64,000 nt of DNA from positions 372,001 to 436,000 of the forward strand of contig NC_014655.1 of the NCBI RefSeq assembly GCF_000166395.1, written 5' to 3'. How positions within the stretch are numbered: the stretch's first letter is position 1; each line of letters opens with the position of its first letter. This stretch comes from Leadbetterella byssophila DSM 17132 (lineage in GTDB: Bacteria > Bacteroidota > Bacteroidia > Cytophagales > Spirosomataceae). Of this stretch, positions 9,732 through 19,359 are shown piece after piece. A program made the translations under genes and the position numbers. The notes beneath the pieces are model-generated. The model was not told where the DNA came from and did no database searches. It saw nothing but the letters and a program-made list of their open reading frames with translations.

Positions 9732-10832
9732 ATGAAAAGACTACTCACCCTTACCCTATTTTTATTTCATACTGTGCTGGTATTTGGTCAATACCAAAAG
9801 CCACAGTTGGAAGACCAAAAATCATGGTCTATGATTGTCATTCCTGATATTCAGAATTATGTCAAATGGACACGAAATCAGCCTGTCCTTGATTTAATGA
9901 TGGCCTGGATAGAGGAGAATCTAGATAGTTTAAATGTGAAAATGGTGATGTGTGCCGGAGACCTTGTAGAACTGGATGATATTTTGGTTCCAGGTATAGA
10001 TGGCAATACACCAGCCCCTCGACAATGGGCTACTCCAGCTCAGGCTTTTAAGCGTTTGGATGGAAAAGTTCCTTACATAGCTGCATCCGGAAATCATGAT
10101 TATTCCATCAATGCCAAAGGAGAAAGGACCACTAATTACCCTACTTATTTTCCTATAGATAAAAACCCACTTAACTTCAAATATTTGGTACAAAACACCA
10201 GAAACGTACAAGGTATTCATACTCTAGAAAATGCGGTCTTGGAAATGAAAGGCCTCAATGGTAAAGATTACCTTTTCATGACCCTAGAATATGCTCCTAG
10301 AGATACGGTGATCAATTGGGCTAAGCGTGTGTCTAGTTTGGAGCAATACAAGAATCATAGAATTATCTTGATGACTCATGCCTATTTAAATACCAAAAAT
10401 GAAAGAACTACAGGAGAAAACAGATGGTTTATGTACGAGCCTTATTATGTGAACAGTGTAGTTGAAAAGTCAGCCAGAATTCCTTTGCCTCAGTCAAATA
10501 ATGGTGAGCAGATCTGGGAAAAGTTGATATACCCAAGCTCAAATTTCGCTATGGTGCTTTGCGGCCACATCAGTGGAGAGGGATACAGAATGGATAAAAA
10601 CATTGCAGGAAAACCTGTACATCAAATGTTATTTGATGCTCAAGATTATGGCGGCGGTCACCGGAACGGGAACGGTGGTGATGGCTGGTTAAGAATTTTG
10701 GAATTTAAACCCGACAATAAAACGGTAAAAGTAAAAACCTTTTCACCCCTATTTGCTATTTCGCCTTCGACGCAGCATCTGGCTTGGAAAAGAGATGCTA
10801 AGAATGAATTTGTATTGAATTATGAAGATTGA
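9732..10832 (+). CDS. Exported calcineurin-like metallophosphoesterase
   Basis: The 366-residue protein has a signal peptide (about 1-19, VFG|Q) and the five metallophosphoesterase blocks: VIPDIQ (D39), CAGDLVE (D77), ASGNHDY (N121, H122), MTHAY and LCGHISG. These residues ligate a di-metal centre that hydrolyses phosphomonoesters or diesters in the periplasm or at the surface. It lies directly after susCD, and its last 11 bases overlap the following MFS gene, so it belongs to the same transcript. Together with the EEP-fold enzyme (13421) and glycerophosphodiesterase (19937) it points to a phosphate-ester substrate. The family is clear, the exact substrate is not. Confidence 0.88.
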   Translation: MKRLLTLTLFLFHTVLVFGQYQKPQLEDQKSWSMIVIPDIQNYVKWTRNQPVLDLMMAWIEENLDSLNVKMVMCAGDLVELDDILVPGIDGNTPAPRQWATPAQAFKRLDGKVPYIAASGNHDYSINAKGERTTNYPTYFPIDKNPLNFKYLVQNTRNVQGIHTLENAVLEMKGLNGKDYLFMTLEYAPRDTVINWAKRVSSLEQYKNHRIILMTHAYLNTKNERTTGENRWFMYEPYYVNSVVEKSARIPLPQSNNGEQIWEKLIYPSSNFAMVLCGHISGEGYRMDKNIAGKPVHQMLFDAQDYGGGHRNGNGGDGWLRILEFKPDNKTVKVKTFSPLFAISPSTQHLAWKRDAKNEFVLNYED

Positions 10833-12045
10833 ACCTCAAAAGAGACGCTGGCTGATCATCGCCGTTATTTTCCTGGCGATTGTATTTAATTATGTTGATA
10901 GACAATTAGTGTCCATTCTTAAACCCATGTTAAAAGGGGAGTTTGGTTTGGACGATGCAGGTTATGCGTTGATTGTCAATGTTTTTACGGTTTGTTATGC
11001 TGTGATGTATCCGGTAACCGGATGGTTAGTAGACAGATTCGGAGAGAAGATGGTGATGTTTTACGGGGTGATCATCTGGTCTCTGGCTTGTATAGGTGGT
11101 GGATTAGCTTCAACTGTAAAGCAATTTAGTTTCTTCAGAGGTTTATTAGGTGTGGCAGAGCCTACGAACTTTCCCGCTCAGTTAAAGGTAGTGACAGTTT
11201 GGTTTCCGGGTAAATTAAGGGCTACGGCTAACAGCTTTTGTGTAGCTGGGAGCAGTATTGGGGCAATTATTGCTCCGCCTTTGATTGCATGGTTAGCTTT
11301 AACCTACAACTGGAAGGTAGCTTTTATAGCTATGGGTGCCGTAGGTATCTTGATTGCTATACTGTGGAAAATCGTATATGTGTCTCCACCTGCTTCTGTT
11401 TCTGAAAGCGAAGGTATTAAAGATGATGGAATAAAGTTTTCCTGGCCTCAACTGTGGAAGACTCGCAGTTTATGGGGGGTGATATTGATCCGCTTTGTAA
11501 GTGATCCGGTTTGGTACTTCTGTTTGTTCTGGTTGCCCGGATACCTTCAAGAGTCTTCCGGTCTTACTTTAGCACAGATAGGTATGTTCGGTTGGATACC
11601 ATTTTTGGTAGCTGACTTAGGAGCCATTGGAACTTCTTCATGGTCAGATAAAATGGTGAGGGGAGGTAAGGAACCATTGAAAGCAAGGATGATCATGTTA
11701 AGCACCGTGGCTGCATTAGGACCTCTGTGTGCTTTCACACCGTTTGCTACATCTCCATGGGTCACACTATTACTGTTTAGTTTAGTAGCAGTGGCTTGTT
11801 TAAGTTGGCTATTCTCCATCAGTGTTGTAATAGCGGAGGCTTTTCCTGTGGGTAACGTAGCTTCTGTACTTGGTATCGCGGGAGGATTTGGAGCTGTTGG
11901 TGCAGTGGTGTTTAACTATTTTGTAGGTCAATTGATGGGCTCCATAGGCTCAGAAAAGATATTTTTAACTATGGCGGTGATGCATCCTTTAGCGGTGCTG
12001 CTACTTTGGACTATGATTAGAAAAGAAAAACCAAATGTTGAATAA
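10822..12045 (+). CDS. MFS transporter, anion:cation symporter (hexuronate/organic-acid) type
   Basis: A 407-residue inner-membrane protein with 12 predicted helices in two halves around a central hydrophilic loop (about 190-215). The NYVDRQ motif in helix 1 and the GWLVDRFGEK loop after helix 2 are typical of the ACS branch (ExuT, GudP, sialate and phosphonate relatives). It overlaps the phosphoesterase by 11 bp upstream and touches the FAD oxidoreductase at 12045 (TAATG). Context suggests import of a sugar acid or another anionic product released by the exported enzymes; this is inference. Confidence 0.88.
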   Translation: MKIEPQKRRWLIIAVIFLAIVFNYVDRQLVSILKPMLKGEFGLDDAGYALIVNVFTVCYAVMYPVTGWLVDRFGEKMVMFYGVIIWSLACIGGGLASTVKQFSFFRGLLGVAEPTNFPAQLKVVTVWFPGKLRATANSFCVAGSSIGAIIAPPLIAWLALTYNWKVAFIAMGAVGILIAILWKIVYVSPPASVSESEGIKDDGIKFSWPQLWKTRSLWGVILIRFVSDPVWYFCLFWLPGYLQESSGLTLAQIGMFGWIPFLVADLGAIGTSSWSDKMVRGGKEPLKARMIMLSTVAALGPLCAFTPFATSPWVTLLLFSLVAVACLSWLFSISVVIAEAFPVGNVASVLGIAGGFGAVGAVVFNYFVGQLMGSIGSEKIFLTMAVMHPLAVLLLWTMIRKEKPNVE

Positions 12046-13424
12046 TGAAAACGATACAAGAGCCGGCAAGGGAAATCAAAGTTAGAAAGGAAGTTGATGT
12101 TTTGGTAGTAGGGGGTGGTCCTTCTGGGATTACAGCAGCTCTAGCCGCAGCAGAAGACGGACTGAAGGTGTTGTTAGTGGAGAGCAGAAGCTTCGTAGGA
12201 GGTAATATGACCATAGGTTTACCTATTTTAGGTTTTTTAGGTCAAAAAGGTAATCAAATCATCAAGGGCATTCCTCAAAAGTTCATCGACAGATTAAAAG
12301 CTGTGGATGCTGCGAGTGAACACAGGCCTTGTCCTCTTCATATGAGCTTAACTTTAGTGGAACCTGAAGCTGTGAAGACGGTGGCATTGGAAATGCTCAT
12401 GGAAGCGGGCGTAGAAGTGATGTTCTATAGCTTCTTCTCTGAGGCCATTGTGGAAGGGGATGAATTGAAAGGAATTATCATAGAAAGTAAATCAGGCAGG
12501 GAAGCGATACTTGCGAAAACGGTGATCGACTGTAGCGGTGATGCAGACGTAGCCTATAGAGCAGGTGTTCCTACTGAATACGGAAATGCAGAAGGTGGGG
12601 TTCAGCCTCCAACTCTTATGTTCTGTTTAGGTGGAGTAGATACTGAAAAGTTAAGATTAAGTATTGCTGAAGAGCCAAGGACATATCTGACTGACTTTAT
12701 ACCGGCGGAATATTTTGGTCAAAATAATCAGTTCATTGTGGTCGGCTTGAGATCCTTGATTCAGAAGGCTGCGGAAGATGGTTTAAAGTTGCCGGTGGAA
12801 AGAACCATTATCATCACAGGTTTAAGAAAAGGAGAGGCCTGGATCAATATGACACGTATTAATGGTGTGAATGGTACTGATCCGGAAAGTTTAACCTATG
12901 GAGAAACGGAGGGAAGAAAACAAATGGCAGATATTCAGAAGTATTTAATTGAGTATGTGCCTGGTTTCGAGAACGCTTACTTCGTTAAGACTGCCCCTTT
13001 TGTAGGGATCAGAGAGACTCGCAGAATTGGCGGGAAATATACCATGACTCAAGAGGATGTTTTGTCGTGTAAGCATTTCGAAGATGCTATAGCCGTGGCG
13101 AGTTATCCTTTAGATATTCACCATCCACAAGGTGGGGGATGTACGCTGGTTTGGTGTGGAGACTGTTATGATATACCATTCCGTTCCTTGGTCCCTCAAA
13201 ACATCAAGAACCTCTTAGTGGCGGGAAGGAGTATCTCCTGTACTCACGAGGCCATGTCAGCAATTCGCGTAATGGCACCCTGTATGGCTATGGGCGAAGC
13301 TGCAGGTAGAGCGGCAAAACAAGCCGTAAGAAAAGGCATTTCAGTAGATCAAATTTCAGTAAAAGAATTGCAGGACGAACTTTTGGAAAAAGGTGCTTAC
13401 CTGCGTGAATACGTTGAAGCATGA
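12045..13424 (+). CDS. FAD-dependent oxidoreductase (FAD_oxidored / PF12831 type)
   Basis: The 459-residue protein begins with a dinucleotide-binding Rossmann motif (VVGGGPSGITAALAAA, about 20-36, ending in the acidic ES after the second strand) and ends with the conserved segment NLLVAGRSISCTHEA..RVMAPCMAMGEAAG seen in this family. No signal peptide or membrane helix is visible, so it is probably cytoplasmic. Members of this family are frequent in carbohydrate loci and are thought to oxidise or rearrange sugar-derived substrates. It shares an ATGA junction with the next gene, so the two are translationally coupled. A polyol or sugar oxidation step is the best guess from context. Confidence 0.85.
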   Translation: MKTIQEPAREIKVRKEVDVLVVGGGPSGITAALAAAEDGLKVLLVESRSFVGGNMTIGLPILGFLGQKGNQIIKGIPQKFIDRLKAVDAASEHRPCPLHMSLTLVEPEAVKTVALEMLMEAGVEVMFYSFFSEAIVEGDELKGIIIESKSGREAILAKTVIDCSGDADVAYRAGVPTEYGNAEGGVQPPTLMFCLGGVDTEKLRLSIAEEPRTYLTDFIPAEYFGQNNQFIVVGLRSLIQKAAEDGLKLPVERTIIITGLRKGEAWINMTRINGVNGTDPESLTYGETEGRKQMADIQKYLIEYVPGFENAYFVKTAPFVGIRETRRIGGKYTMTQEDVLSCKHFEDAIAVASYPLDIHHPQGGGCTLVWCGDCYDIPFRSLVPQNIKNLLVAGRSISCTHEAMSAIRVMAPCMAMGEAAGRAAKQAVRKGISVDQISVKELQDELLEKGAYLREYVEA

Positions 13425-14302
13425 AAAGAAGGAACTTCATACAATTAAGTGTAGGTGCACTTCCTTTATTAAGTTTTAAGTTTCCGGTAAGTGCAGGTCA
13501 TAGAATTATGACCTGTAACATCCGCGTAGCCCTTGATGAGGACGAAGAAAAAGGTGTAGGCTGGTCAAGCAGAAAGAAAATCTGCCTGGACATTATCAGC
13601 AAGTACAAACCTGACATTATCTGCTTACAGGAAGTACTAAAAGGACAGGCTGCTGATTTTAAGAAGCATTTTTCCGGTTACCAATTGCTCGGATTTGATG
13701 GTCCTGAGATGGATGCAAATCCAGTAGGATACCACGGGATCGCTAAAAACCCTATCCTGTACTCTACGAAAAAATACGAATTGATTTCAGCCGGAACTTA
13801 TTGGCTGTCTGAAACCCCTCTAGTGGCGGGAAGTAAATCATGGGATACGGCAAGGGCAAGGCATGCCAACTGGATCCGACTTAAAGACAAGAGTACTGGT
13901 AAAGAGTTTAGAGTTATAAACTTGCATTTAGACCATGTCTCAAATGATGCTAAGTTTCACCAACTAAAGATGGTGATAGAAGAGGCCGGACAGTATTTGC
14001 CTGCATTCCCCCAAATCTTATGTGGAGATTTCAATTCCCGTTTCCAAAGTAAGGTATTCAGCACTCCTAGAAATGCCGGATGGAAGGAGGGTATGGAAAT
14101 ACTCTACGGTGAAAAGGAAATGGGCTTTACCGGACATGCTTTCAAGGGACTACAATATGAAAAAGGTCCTAGTGGCGGTAGAATAGATTTTATATGGTAC
14201 AAAGGTGATATAGAAGTTAAACGAGCGGAGATTTTGAGGGACGAGGTGAAGGGAGTTTATCCCAGTGACCACTTCTTTGTCCTAAATGATTTTCAATTAT
14301 GA
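13421..14302 (+). CDS. Exported endonuclease/exonuclease/phosphatase (EEP) family hydrolase
   Basis: The 293-residue protein carries the EEP signature: TCNIRV (metal-site Asn), CLQEV (catalytic Glu), NLHLDHVS (His), CGDFNSR (Asp/Asn) and the terminal PSDHFF (Asp-His pair). The N-terminus has an RR-containing, hydrophobic leader (MKRRNFIQLSVGALPLLSF) that looks like a signal peptide, possibly Tat-type. The fold cleaves phosphodiester or phosphomonoester bonds in nucleic acids, inositol phosphates or sphingolipids. It overlaps both neighbours by 4 bp. It is one of three exported phosphoesterases in this operon. Confidence 0.88.
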   Translation: MKRRNFIQLSVGALPLLSFKFPVSAGHRIMTCNIRVALDEDEEKGVGWSSRKKICLDIISKYKPDIICLQEVLKGQAADFKKHFSGYQLLGFDGPEMDANPVGYHGIAKNPILYSTKKYELISAGTYWLSETPLVAGSKSWDTARARHANWIRLKDKSTGKEFRVINLHLDHVSNDAKFHQLKMVIEEAGQYLPAFPQILCGDFNSRFQSKVFSTPRNAGWKEGMEILYGEKEMGFTGHAFKGLQYEKGPSGGRIDFIWYKGDIEVKRAEILRDEVKGVYPSDHFFVLNDFQL

Positions 14303-15501
14303 TGCAGCGCATTGGCTTACCGAAGCCTCTGGCTTGGGGATATTTGGGGATCCTGATCTTTATGATGGGAGACGGTATGGAGCAGGGATGGTTAAGTCCT
14401 TATCTGATAGATAGGGGTTTAGCTATGGAGCATAGTGCTACCTTATTTAGCTTGTATGGCGTTACCATAGCCATATCCTCATGGTTTTCAGGTGTATTGA
14501 CGGAGAGTTTGAATCCTAGAAAAACCATGTGGTTAGGGCTCCTTCTATACTTGCTTGGTACGGTACTATTCATAGGGATTGGATTAAAAGATTTAGATCT
14601 AGGAGTTTTGTACCTCACCTATGCCTTGCGAGGTTTTGGATATCCTTTGTTTGCATATTCCTTTCTAGTTTGGATTTCATATGTGGTACCTCAGAATGCT
14701 TTAGGTAGAGCTGTGGGTTGGTTCTGGTTCGTATTTACAGGAGGTTTAAATGTATTAGGAGCATTTTATTCTTCCTGGGCAATTGAGCATCTGGGCCATA
14801 TTCCGGCTTTGTGGAGTGCGGTAGCTTGGGTATTAGTAGGGGCCATCTTTGCTTTGGTTCTGAATAAAGCTACCTTCCCAAAGCTAGAGACTCAAGGTAA
14901 GCTGGATAACCTTCTAAGAGGATTAACCATCATTAAATCTGAACCTAAGGTAGCCTTAGGTGGTATTGTAAGGATAATCAATACTGCTGCACAATTTGCT
15001 TTCCCGGTATTTCTCCCCGTTTATATGGCAGAACAAGGAATTGATACCAAGCATTGGCTATACATTTGGGGAACCATTTTCAGTAGCAATATCATCTTCA
15101 ACCTCATCTTTGGGTTTGTGGGGGATAGGTTAGGGTGGCGACAAACCATCATGTGGTTTGGTGGAGTAGGGTGTGGACTGACCACATTACTCTTCTATTA
15201 CAGCCCTCAGTGGTTTGAGGGAAATTATAGTCTTGTTTTGGCTTGCGGGGTACTTTGGGGAGCCTGTTTGGCAGGATACGTGCCATTATCTGCCCTAGTT
15301 CCATCCTTGGTAGAGAAGGAAAAAGGAGCAGCCATGTCCATTTTGAATCTAGGAGCCGGTTTAGCCGTTTTTGCTGGTCCGGCCATAGTCTGGGCCACTT
15401 TCGGTGCTGTAGGTGCTGAGGGAGTGGTGTGGATCTTAGCCGGCCTATATTTTGTCAGTGCCGTACTGACTCATCAAATTAAATTAAGTGCGAAGAATTA
15501 A
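14299..15501 (+). CDS. MFS transporter of the polyol permease (RbtT/DalT/CsbX-like) family
   Basis: A 400-residue protein with about 12 membrane helices. The N-terminal stretch GDGMEQGWLSPYLIDRG followed by a SLYGVT segment resembles the ribitol/D-arabinitol permease branch. That branch imports pentitols such as ribitol, which fits the two FGGY kinases encoded just downstream. Start ATG overlaps the previous stop; a second ATG follows immediately. This is a different MFS branch from the carrier at 10822, so the operon imports at least two product types. Family call good, substrate inferred. Confidence 0.83.
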   Translation: MMQRIGLPKPLAWGYLGILIFMMGDGMEQGWLSPYLIDRGLAMEHSATLFSLYGVTIAISSWFSGVLTESLNPRKTMWLGLLLYLLGTVLFIGIGLKDLDLGVLYLTYALRGFGYPLFAYSFLVWISYVVPQNALGRAVGWFWFVFTGGLNVLGAFYSSWAIEHLGHIPALWSAVAWVLVGAIFALVLNKATFPKLETQGKLDNLLRGLTIIKSEPKVALGGIVRIINTAAQFAFPVFLPVYMAEQGIDTKHWLYIWGTIFSSNIIFNLIFGFVGDRLGWRQTIMWFGGVGCGLTTLLFYYSPQWFEGNYSLVLACGVLWGACLAGYVPLSALVPSLVEKEKGAAMSILNLGAGLAVFAGPAIVWATFGAVGAEGVVWILAGLYFVSAVLTHQIKLSAKN

Positions 15502-15503
15502 GA

Positions 15504-16514
15504 ATGTGTAAGATGAAAGTATTAGTGACCTCGCCCTACAATGAGGGCGGTTTAAAAGAATTGAACCAACATGTCGGCGAAACCGTGTATCGTCCTTGGA
15601 AAGATAATGGAAGAGCCTTCAATGAAGATGAATTGATCCAACTTCTAAAAGAAAGCGAAGCAGATGCATTGATCACTGAACATGATCACGTAACAGAAAA
15701 GGTCATTCAATCTTTCCCTGATCTTAAATTTATAGGAGTATGTAGAGGAACTCCTTCGAATGTCAGCATTAAAGAAGCTAGTGCACACAGGATTCCAGTG
15801 TTCTATACTCCTGCTAGGAATGCACAGGCTGTAGCTGAATTATTTGTAGCTAATGTCATCACATTCTTAAGGGATACCCTATTCGCCAATGAGTGGCTAA
15901 AAGCCGGAAAATGGGATGAAGGTGCCCATACCTCGTATTTGATTTTTAAAGGTAATGAATTGGCAGGTAAGAAGGTCGGTTTTGTGGGTTTTGGAGCTAT
16001 AGGTCAACTGATTGCCAGCATGATTGCGTCTTATCCTTGTGAGATTTCTTACTATGACCCCTATGTAAAGGCTGAAGATTTTCCTTTGTACCAAAAACAA
16101 AGTGTGGAGGAAGTTTTTGCTAATAATGATATTGTCTCTGTACACCTTCCCGTTACAGAGGAAACCAAGGGCCTTATTTCAAGAGAACTATTCTCTGTGA
16201 TGAAGCCGGATGCCTTATTTGTGAATACCGCCAGAGCCGTGGTGGTGGACAGGAACGCCCTTTTGGAGGTCATAGAACAGAAGAAAATCAAAGGTGCCAT
16301 TCTTGATGTATTTGATCACGAACCACCGGATGAATTAGATTATCGTTTGATTAGAGCTAAGAATGTACTGGCTACACCTCATATCGCAGGTGCTACACAT
16401 GAAGTGGAAGATCACCACGTGCGCATAATGAATGAGACTTTAGTGAATTGGTTGAGCAAAGGTATCATCAACGAAAGAAGAATAGCTAACCGCCAAATCT
16501 TAGTCAACGCATGA
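15504..16514 (+). CDS. D-isomer-specific 2-hydroxyacid dehydrogenase
   Basis: The 336-residue cytoplasmic protein has the family's two Rossmann-like domains. The NAD-binding GFVGFGAIGQ motif lies near residue 155, and the catalytic triad is visible as Arg in NTARAVVVD, Glu in DHEPP and His in TPHIAGAT. It should interconvert a 2-hydroxyacid and 2-keto acid with NAD(P). It starts 2 bp after the polyol carrier and overlaps the next kinase by 4 bp. ATG 15513 (MKVLVTSP) is an equally good start. In this operon it could act on a sugar-acid intermediate made by the FAD enzyme (inference). Confidence 0.9.
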   Translation: MCKMKVLVTSPYNEGGLKELNQHVGETVYRPWKDNGRAFNEDELIQLLKESEADALITEHDHVTEKVIQSFPDLKFIGVCRGTPSNVSIKEASAHRIPVFYTPARNAQAVAELFVANVITFLRDTLFANEWLKAGKWDEGAHTSYLIFKGNELAGKKVGFVGFGAIGQLIASMIASYPCEISYYDPYVKAEDFPLYQKQSVEEVFANNDIVSVHLPVTEETKGLISRELFSVMKPDALFVNTARAVVVDRNALLEVIEQKKIKGAILDVFDHEPPDELDYRLIRAKNVLATPHIAGATHEVEDHHVRIMNETLVNWLSKGIINERRIANRQILVNA

Positions 16515-17938
16515 AAACCGCTTATTTAGTTTTAGATATTGGAACAGGAAATGTCCGTGCCGCCTTAGTAACTCCTGAAGGTGAAATTCTAAATGTAGCC
16601 AGGGCAGATATCAAATATTACAGAGACGAATTATTTCCGGATGCCATTTACTTCAAGCCTTCTGAGTTAATCGAAGAGCTGAAGGAACTAACTCAGGCAG
16701 TTCTGAGCCCGGATGTGGAGGTAAAAGCAGTGACTAGTACCTCTCAACGTGAGGGTATTGTTTTGGTCAATAAGGAAGGTAAAGCCACGTGGGGCTTGCC
16801 TAATATAGACCATCGTGGGAGAGAATGGGAAAATTCCTTCGGTGATAAAACGGAAGTTTATTTGACGAGCGGTAGATATCCTACTTCCCTTTTCTCTGTC
16901 TACAAATGCATAGGCATGCGGGAAAGAAGAGGAGAGGAATGGAAGAATACACAATTCTTCTTAAGCATTAGCGACTGGGCACTTTGGGAACTTAGCGGTA
17001 AGGCCGTGTACGAGGATTCTCAAGCCTCAGAGACTCTTTTGTATGATGTTGCAGAAGGTAATTGGTCGTCCACTATGCTTCAGAAGTTTGGCATAGCTAA
17101 AGAAGTACTGCCTGAACTAGTTAAGTCAGGGAGTGTGTTAGGTGAAATCTTGCCCACTATTGCTCAAGAATGGAATTTACCTTCCACAGCTGTATGTGTA
17201 GTAGGTGGTGGAGATACCCAAATGGCCATCAAGAGTACGGTGCCAAGTAATGGTGACGTGATTTTAGTGTCAGGTACTACCACTCCGGTAGTAAAATTGG
17301 AAGACCATTACCTTACAGATGATGAACAAAGAACGTGGACCAGTAGAGATATTGAGGCCGGAAGATTTGTTTTTGAAGCTAATGCAGGAGTTACCGGGCT
17401 AAATCTTCAAAGATTAAAAGAAGTGTTCTATCCAAATGAGTCCTACGAGGTGATGCAAAGGGAACTGGAAGAAACTGACCCAGGATATTGTTTTGCTAGC
17501 TTAGGTTCATTAGTGGCTTATGAAAAAGCACCCATCACCACTGGGGGCTTTGTATTCCCCGTTCCGGTTAGTCATGAACTGAAAAGAAGTCATTTTGTAT
17601 GGGCAATCTTAGTAGATATAGCCTTTTCGATCGTTGAAAACTATAAAGTCTTGGCGGCTTGTTCTAGCCATACTTCCGGTTATTTATGGGCCTGCGGAGG
17701 AGGCTTGCAGAGTGAGGTTCTGCGCCAACTAATAGCTGATATCAGCGGTCTTGAAGTAAGAATTAGAAAAGGATATCAACAAGCTACTGTGATAGGTTCT
17801 GCGCTATTGTGTAATGAAGCTTTAGGAATCAATGTTGGGGGTAGCGAAGGGTCTTATGAGGTGGCAAAGCCGATGAAAGACCGCACTGCCCTTTATGAGA
17901 AATGGTTAGAGGTAAGAAATTCTTTTCGTAAAGCATGA
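16511..17938 (+). CDS. FGGY-family carbohydrate kinase, LsrK-like
   Basis: The 475-residue protein has the FGGY N-terminal domain with the phosphate-binding LDIGTGNVRA loop (residues 8-17), a substrate-side SQREGI motif and a C-terminal ATPase half with GGGDTQMA, SGTTTP and CGGGLQSE. The SxREGIVL block and overall spacing resemble autoinducer-2 kinase LsrK more than xylulokinase or glycerol kinase. No other lsr gene is present, so the resemblance more likely reflects a small polyol or pentose-like substrate than quorum signalling. ATGA overlaps join it to the dehydrogenase and the next kinase. Confidence 0.85.
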   Translation: MKTAYLVLDIGTGNVRAALVTPEGEILNVARADIKYYRDELFPDAIYFKPSELIEELKELTQAVLSPDVEVKAVTSTSQREGIVLVNKEGKATWGLPNIDHRGREWENSFGDKTEVYLTSGRYPTSLFSVYKCIGMRERRGEEWKNTQFFLSISDWALWELSGKAVYEDSQASETLLYDVAEGNWSSTMLQKFGIAKEVLPELVKSGSVLGEILPTIAQEWNLPSTAVCVVGGGDTQMAIKSTVPSNGDVILVSGTTTPVVKLEDHYLTDDEQRTWTSRDIEAGRFVFEANAGVTGLNLQRLKEVFYPNESYEVMQRELEETDPGYCFASLGSLVAYEKAPITTGGFVFPVPVSHELKRSHFVWAILVDIAFSIVENYKVLAACSSHTSGYLWACGGGLQSEVLRQLIADISGLEVRIRKGYQQATVIGSALLCNEALGINVGGSEGSYEVAKPMKDRTALYEKWLEVRNSFRKA

Positions 17939-19359
17939 AGCAATTTTTAGGTATTGATATTGGAACTCAGGGAGTTCGAGTGGTGGTGTTAAATCAAGAG
18001 GGGAATACCTTAGCTGCAGGAGACCAGGCATTTCAGTTTTCCGGAGATTTAAGGATAGAACAAGATCCTCTGCATTGGTGGGAGATTTTAGACCAACTAT
18101 TGATTCAGGTTCTAAATGCATTAGGAGATAAATCTAAAATACATGCAATAGGGGTTACATCTACTTCGGGAACCATCATTCCCATTGACTGGAAAGGGAA
18201 TCCTTTACACTCTGCCATCATGTATAGTGATCAACGTTCGGCGGAACAAGGATACAGATGTCAAGCTTTAGCCAAAGAAAGAGAAACGGTAGGATATACA
18301 GCTTTCAACTCATCCAGTGGCCTGCCTAAGATGATATGGTTTCTGGAAAACTTTCCGGAAAAGAGACATGACCTGTATAAGTTTATTCATGCCTCAGATT
18401 TCATTACCGGCACGTTAAGTGGGAACTTTGGGGTGACGGATTATACTAACGTATTGAAGTCGGGTTACAATCTCCATGAGGAGGTTTGGCCTTCCTATAT
18501 CATGGACTTAGGCGTTCATTTGGCTTGGTTACAAGATGTGGTACCTTCGGGATATCCTATAGGGAAGATCTTGCCCGCCTGGGCTGAAAGATATGGCCTT
18601 TCTCCGGAAAGTTTGGTAACGGCGGGGATGACGGACGGTTGCGTTTCTCAAGTGGCTTCCGGAGCTGTGGCTCCCGGAGAATGGAACACTACCATAGGTA
18701 CCACATTGGTGATTAAAGGAGTGTCTACTGAGGAGATTAAGGATCTGAGCGGTGCCATTTATAATCATAGACATCCCCAAGGATATTGGATGCCAGGAGG
18801 GGCCAGTAATACCGGTGCCGATTGGGTGAGCCATTACTTCGGAGGACAAAACCTGAAAGAGCTAGGAGAGAAGGCGGAAGCCTTAGTTCCTACCGGCGAT
18901 GTAGCTTGGCCGCTATTACAGCATGGGGAAAGGTTTCCTTTCTTTTCTCCTCAGGCTCGGGGATTCATGCCGGAAGGTAAAGAGGATGCTTACGTGTTTG
19001 CTTGTGGAATGGAAGGGGTAGCCTACATAGAAAAAATGGCCTACGATCGTATTGAAGAATTATCAGGTCAAAAGGTCAATAAAGTCTTTTCAGCAGGAGG
19101 AGGAAGTAACTCAGATCTTTGGATGAAAATAAGGAGTACCGTACTTCAGGTGCCAATCCAAAAGATGGCCAATACAACTGGTGCAGCTGGTGCGGCCATA
19201 TTAGCAGCTTCGGGTACCTTCTATGAAGATCTTCCTACGGCTGCAAGAAAAATGATTAAAGTGGAGAAGGTGATAGAGCCGGAAACACGGTGGATTGAAA
19301 AGTACCAAGAAGGCTACAAGCGTTTCTTGGGAGAATTAAAGAGCAGGAATATATGTTGA
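17935..19359 (+). CDS. FGGY-family carbohydrate kinase (pentulose/polyol kinase-like)
   Basis: This is a second, only distantly related 474-residue FGGY kinase. It shows IDIGTQGVRV at the N-terminus, the TSTSGT substrate loop, an Asp-containing YSDQRS motif, TAGMTDGCVSQ and GTTLV in the middle and FSAGGGSNS at the start of the ATPase C-half. Such kinases phosphorylate D-ribulose, L-ribulose, xylulose or related keto-sugars. Two tandem, divergent FGGY kinases imply two successive or alternative sugar or polyol substrates. It overlaps the previous kinase by 4 bp and the histidine phosphatase by 7 bp. Confidence 0.87.
   Translation: MKQFLGIDIGTQGVRVVVLNQEGNTLAAGDQAFQFSGDLRIEQDPLHWWEILDQLLIQVLNALGDKSKIHAIGVTSTSGTIIPIDWKGNPLHSAIMYSDQRSAEQGYRCQALAKERETVGYTAFNSSSGLPKMIWFLENFPEKRHDLYKFIHASDFITGTLSGNFGVTDYTNVLKSGYNLHEEVWPSYIMDLGVHLAWLQDVVPSGYPIGKILPAWAERYGLSPESLVTAGMTDGCVSQVASGAVAPGEWNTTIGTTLVIKGVSTEEIKDLSGAIYNHRHPQGYWMPGGASNTGADWVSHYFGGQNLKELGEKAEALVPTGDVAWPLLQHGERFPFFSPQARGFMPEGKEDAYVFACGMEGVAYIEKMAYDRIEELSGQKVNKVFSAGGGSNSDLWMKIRSTVLQVPIQKMANTTGAAGAAILAASGTFYEDLPTAARKMIKVEKVIEPETRWIEKYQEGYKRFLGELKSRNIC

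Noticed and set aside
16511-17938. Autoinducer-2 (lsr) quorum-signal processing
   Set aside because: Only the kinase resembles LsrK; there is no lsrB, lsrACD, lsrF or lsrG relative, and the neighbours are carbohydrate genes.
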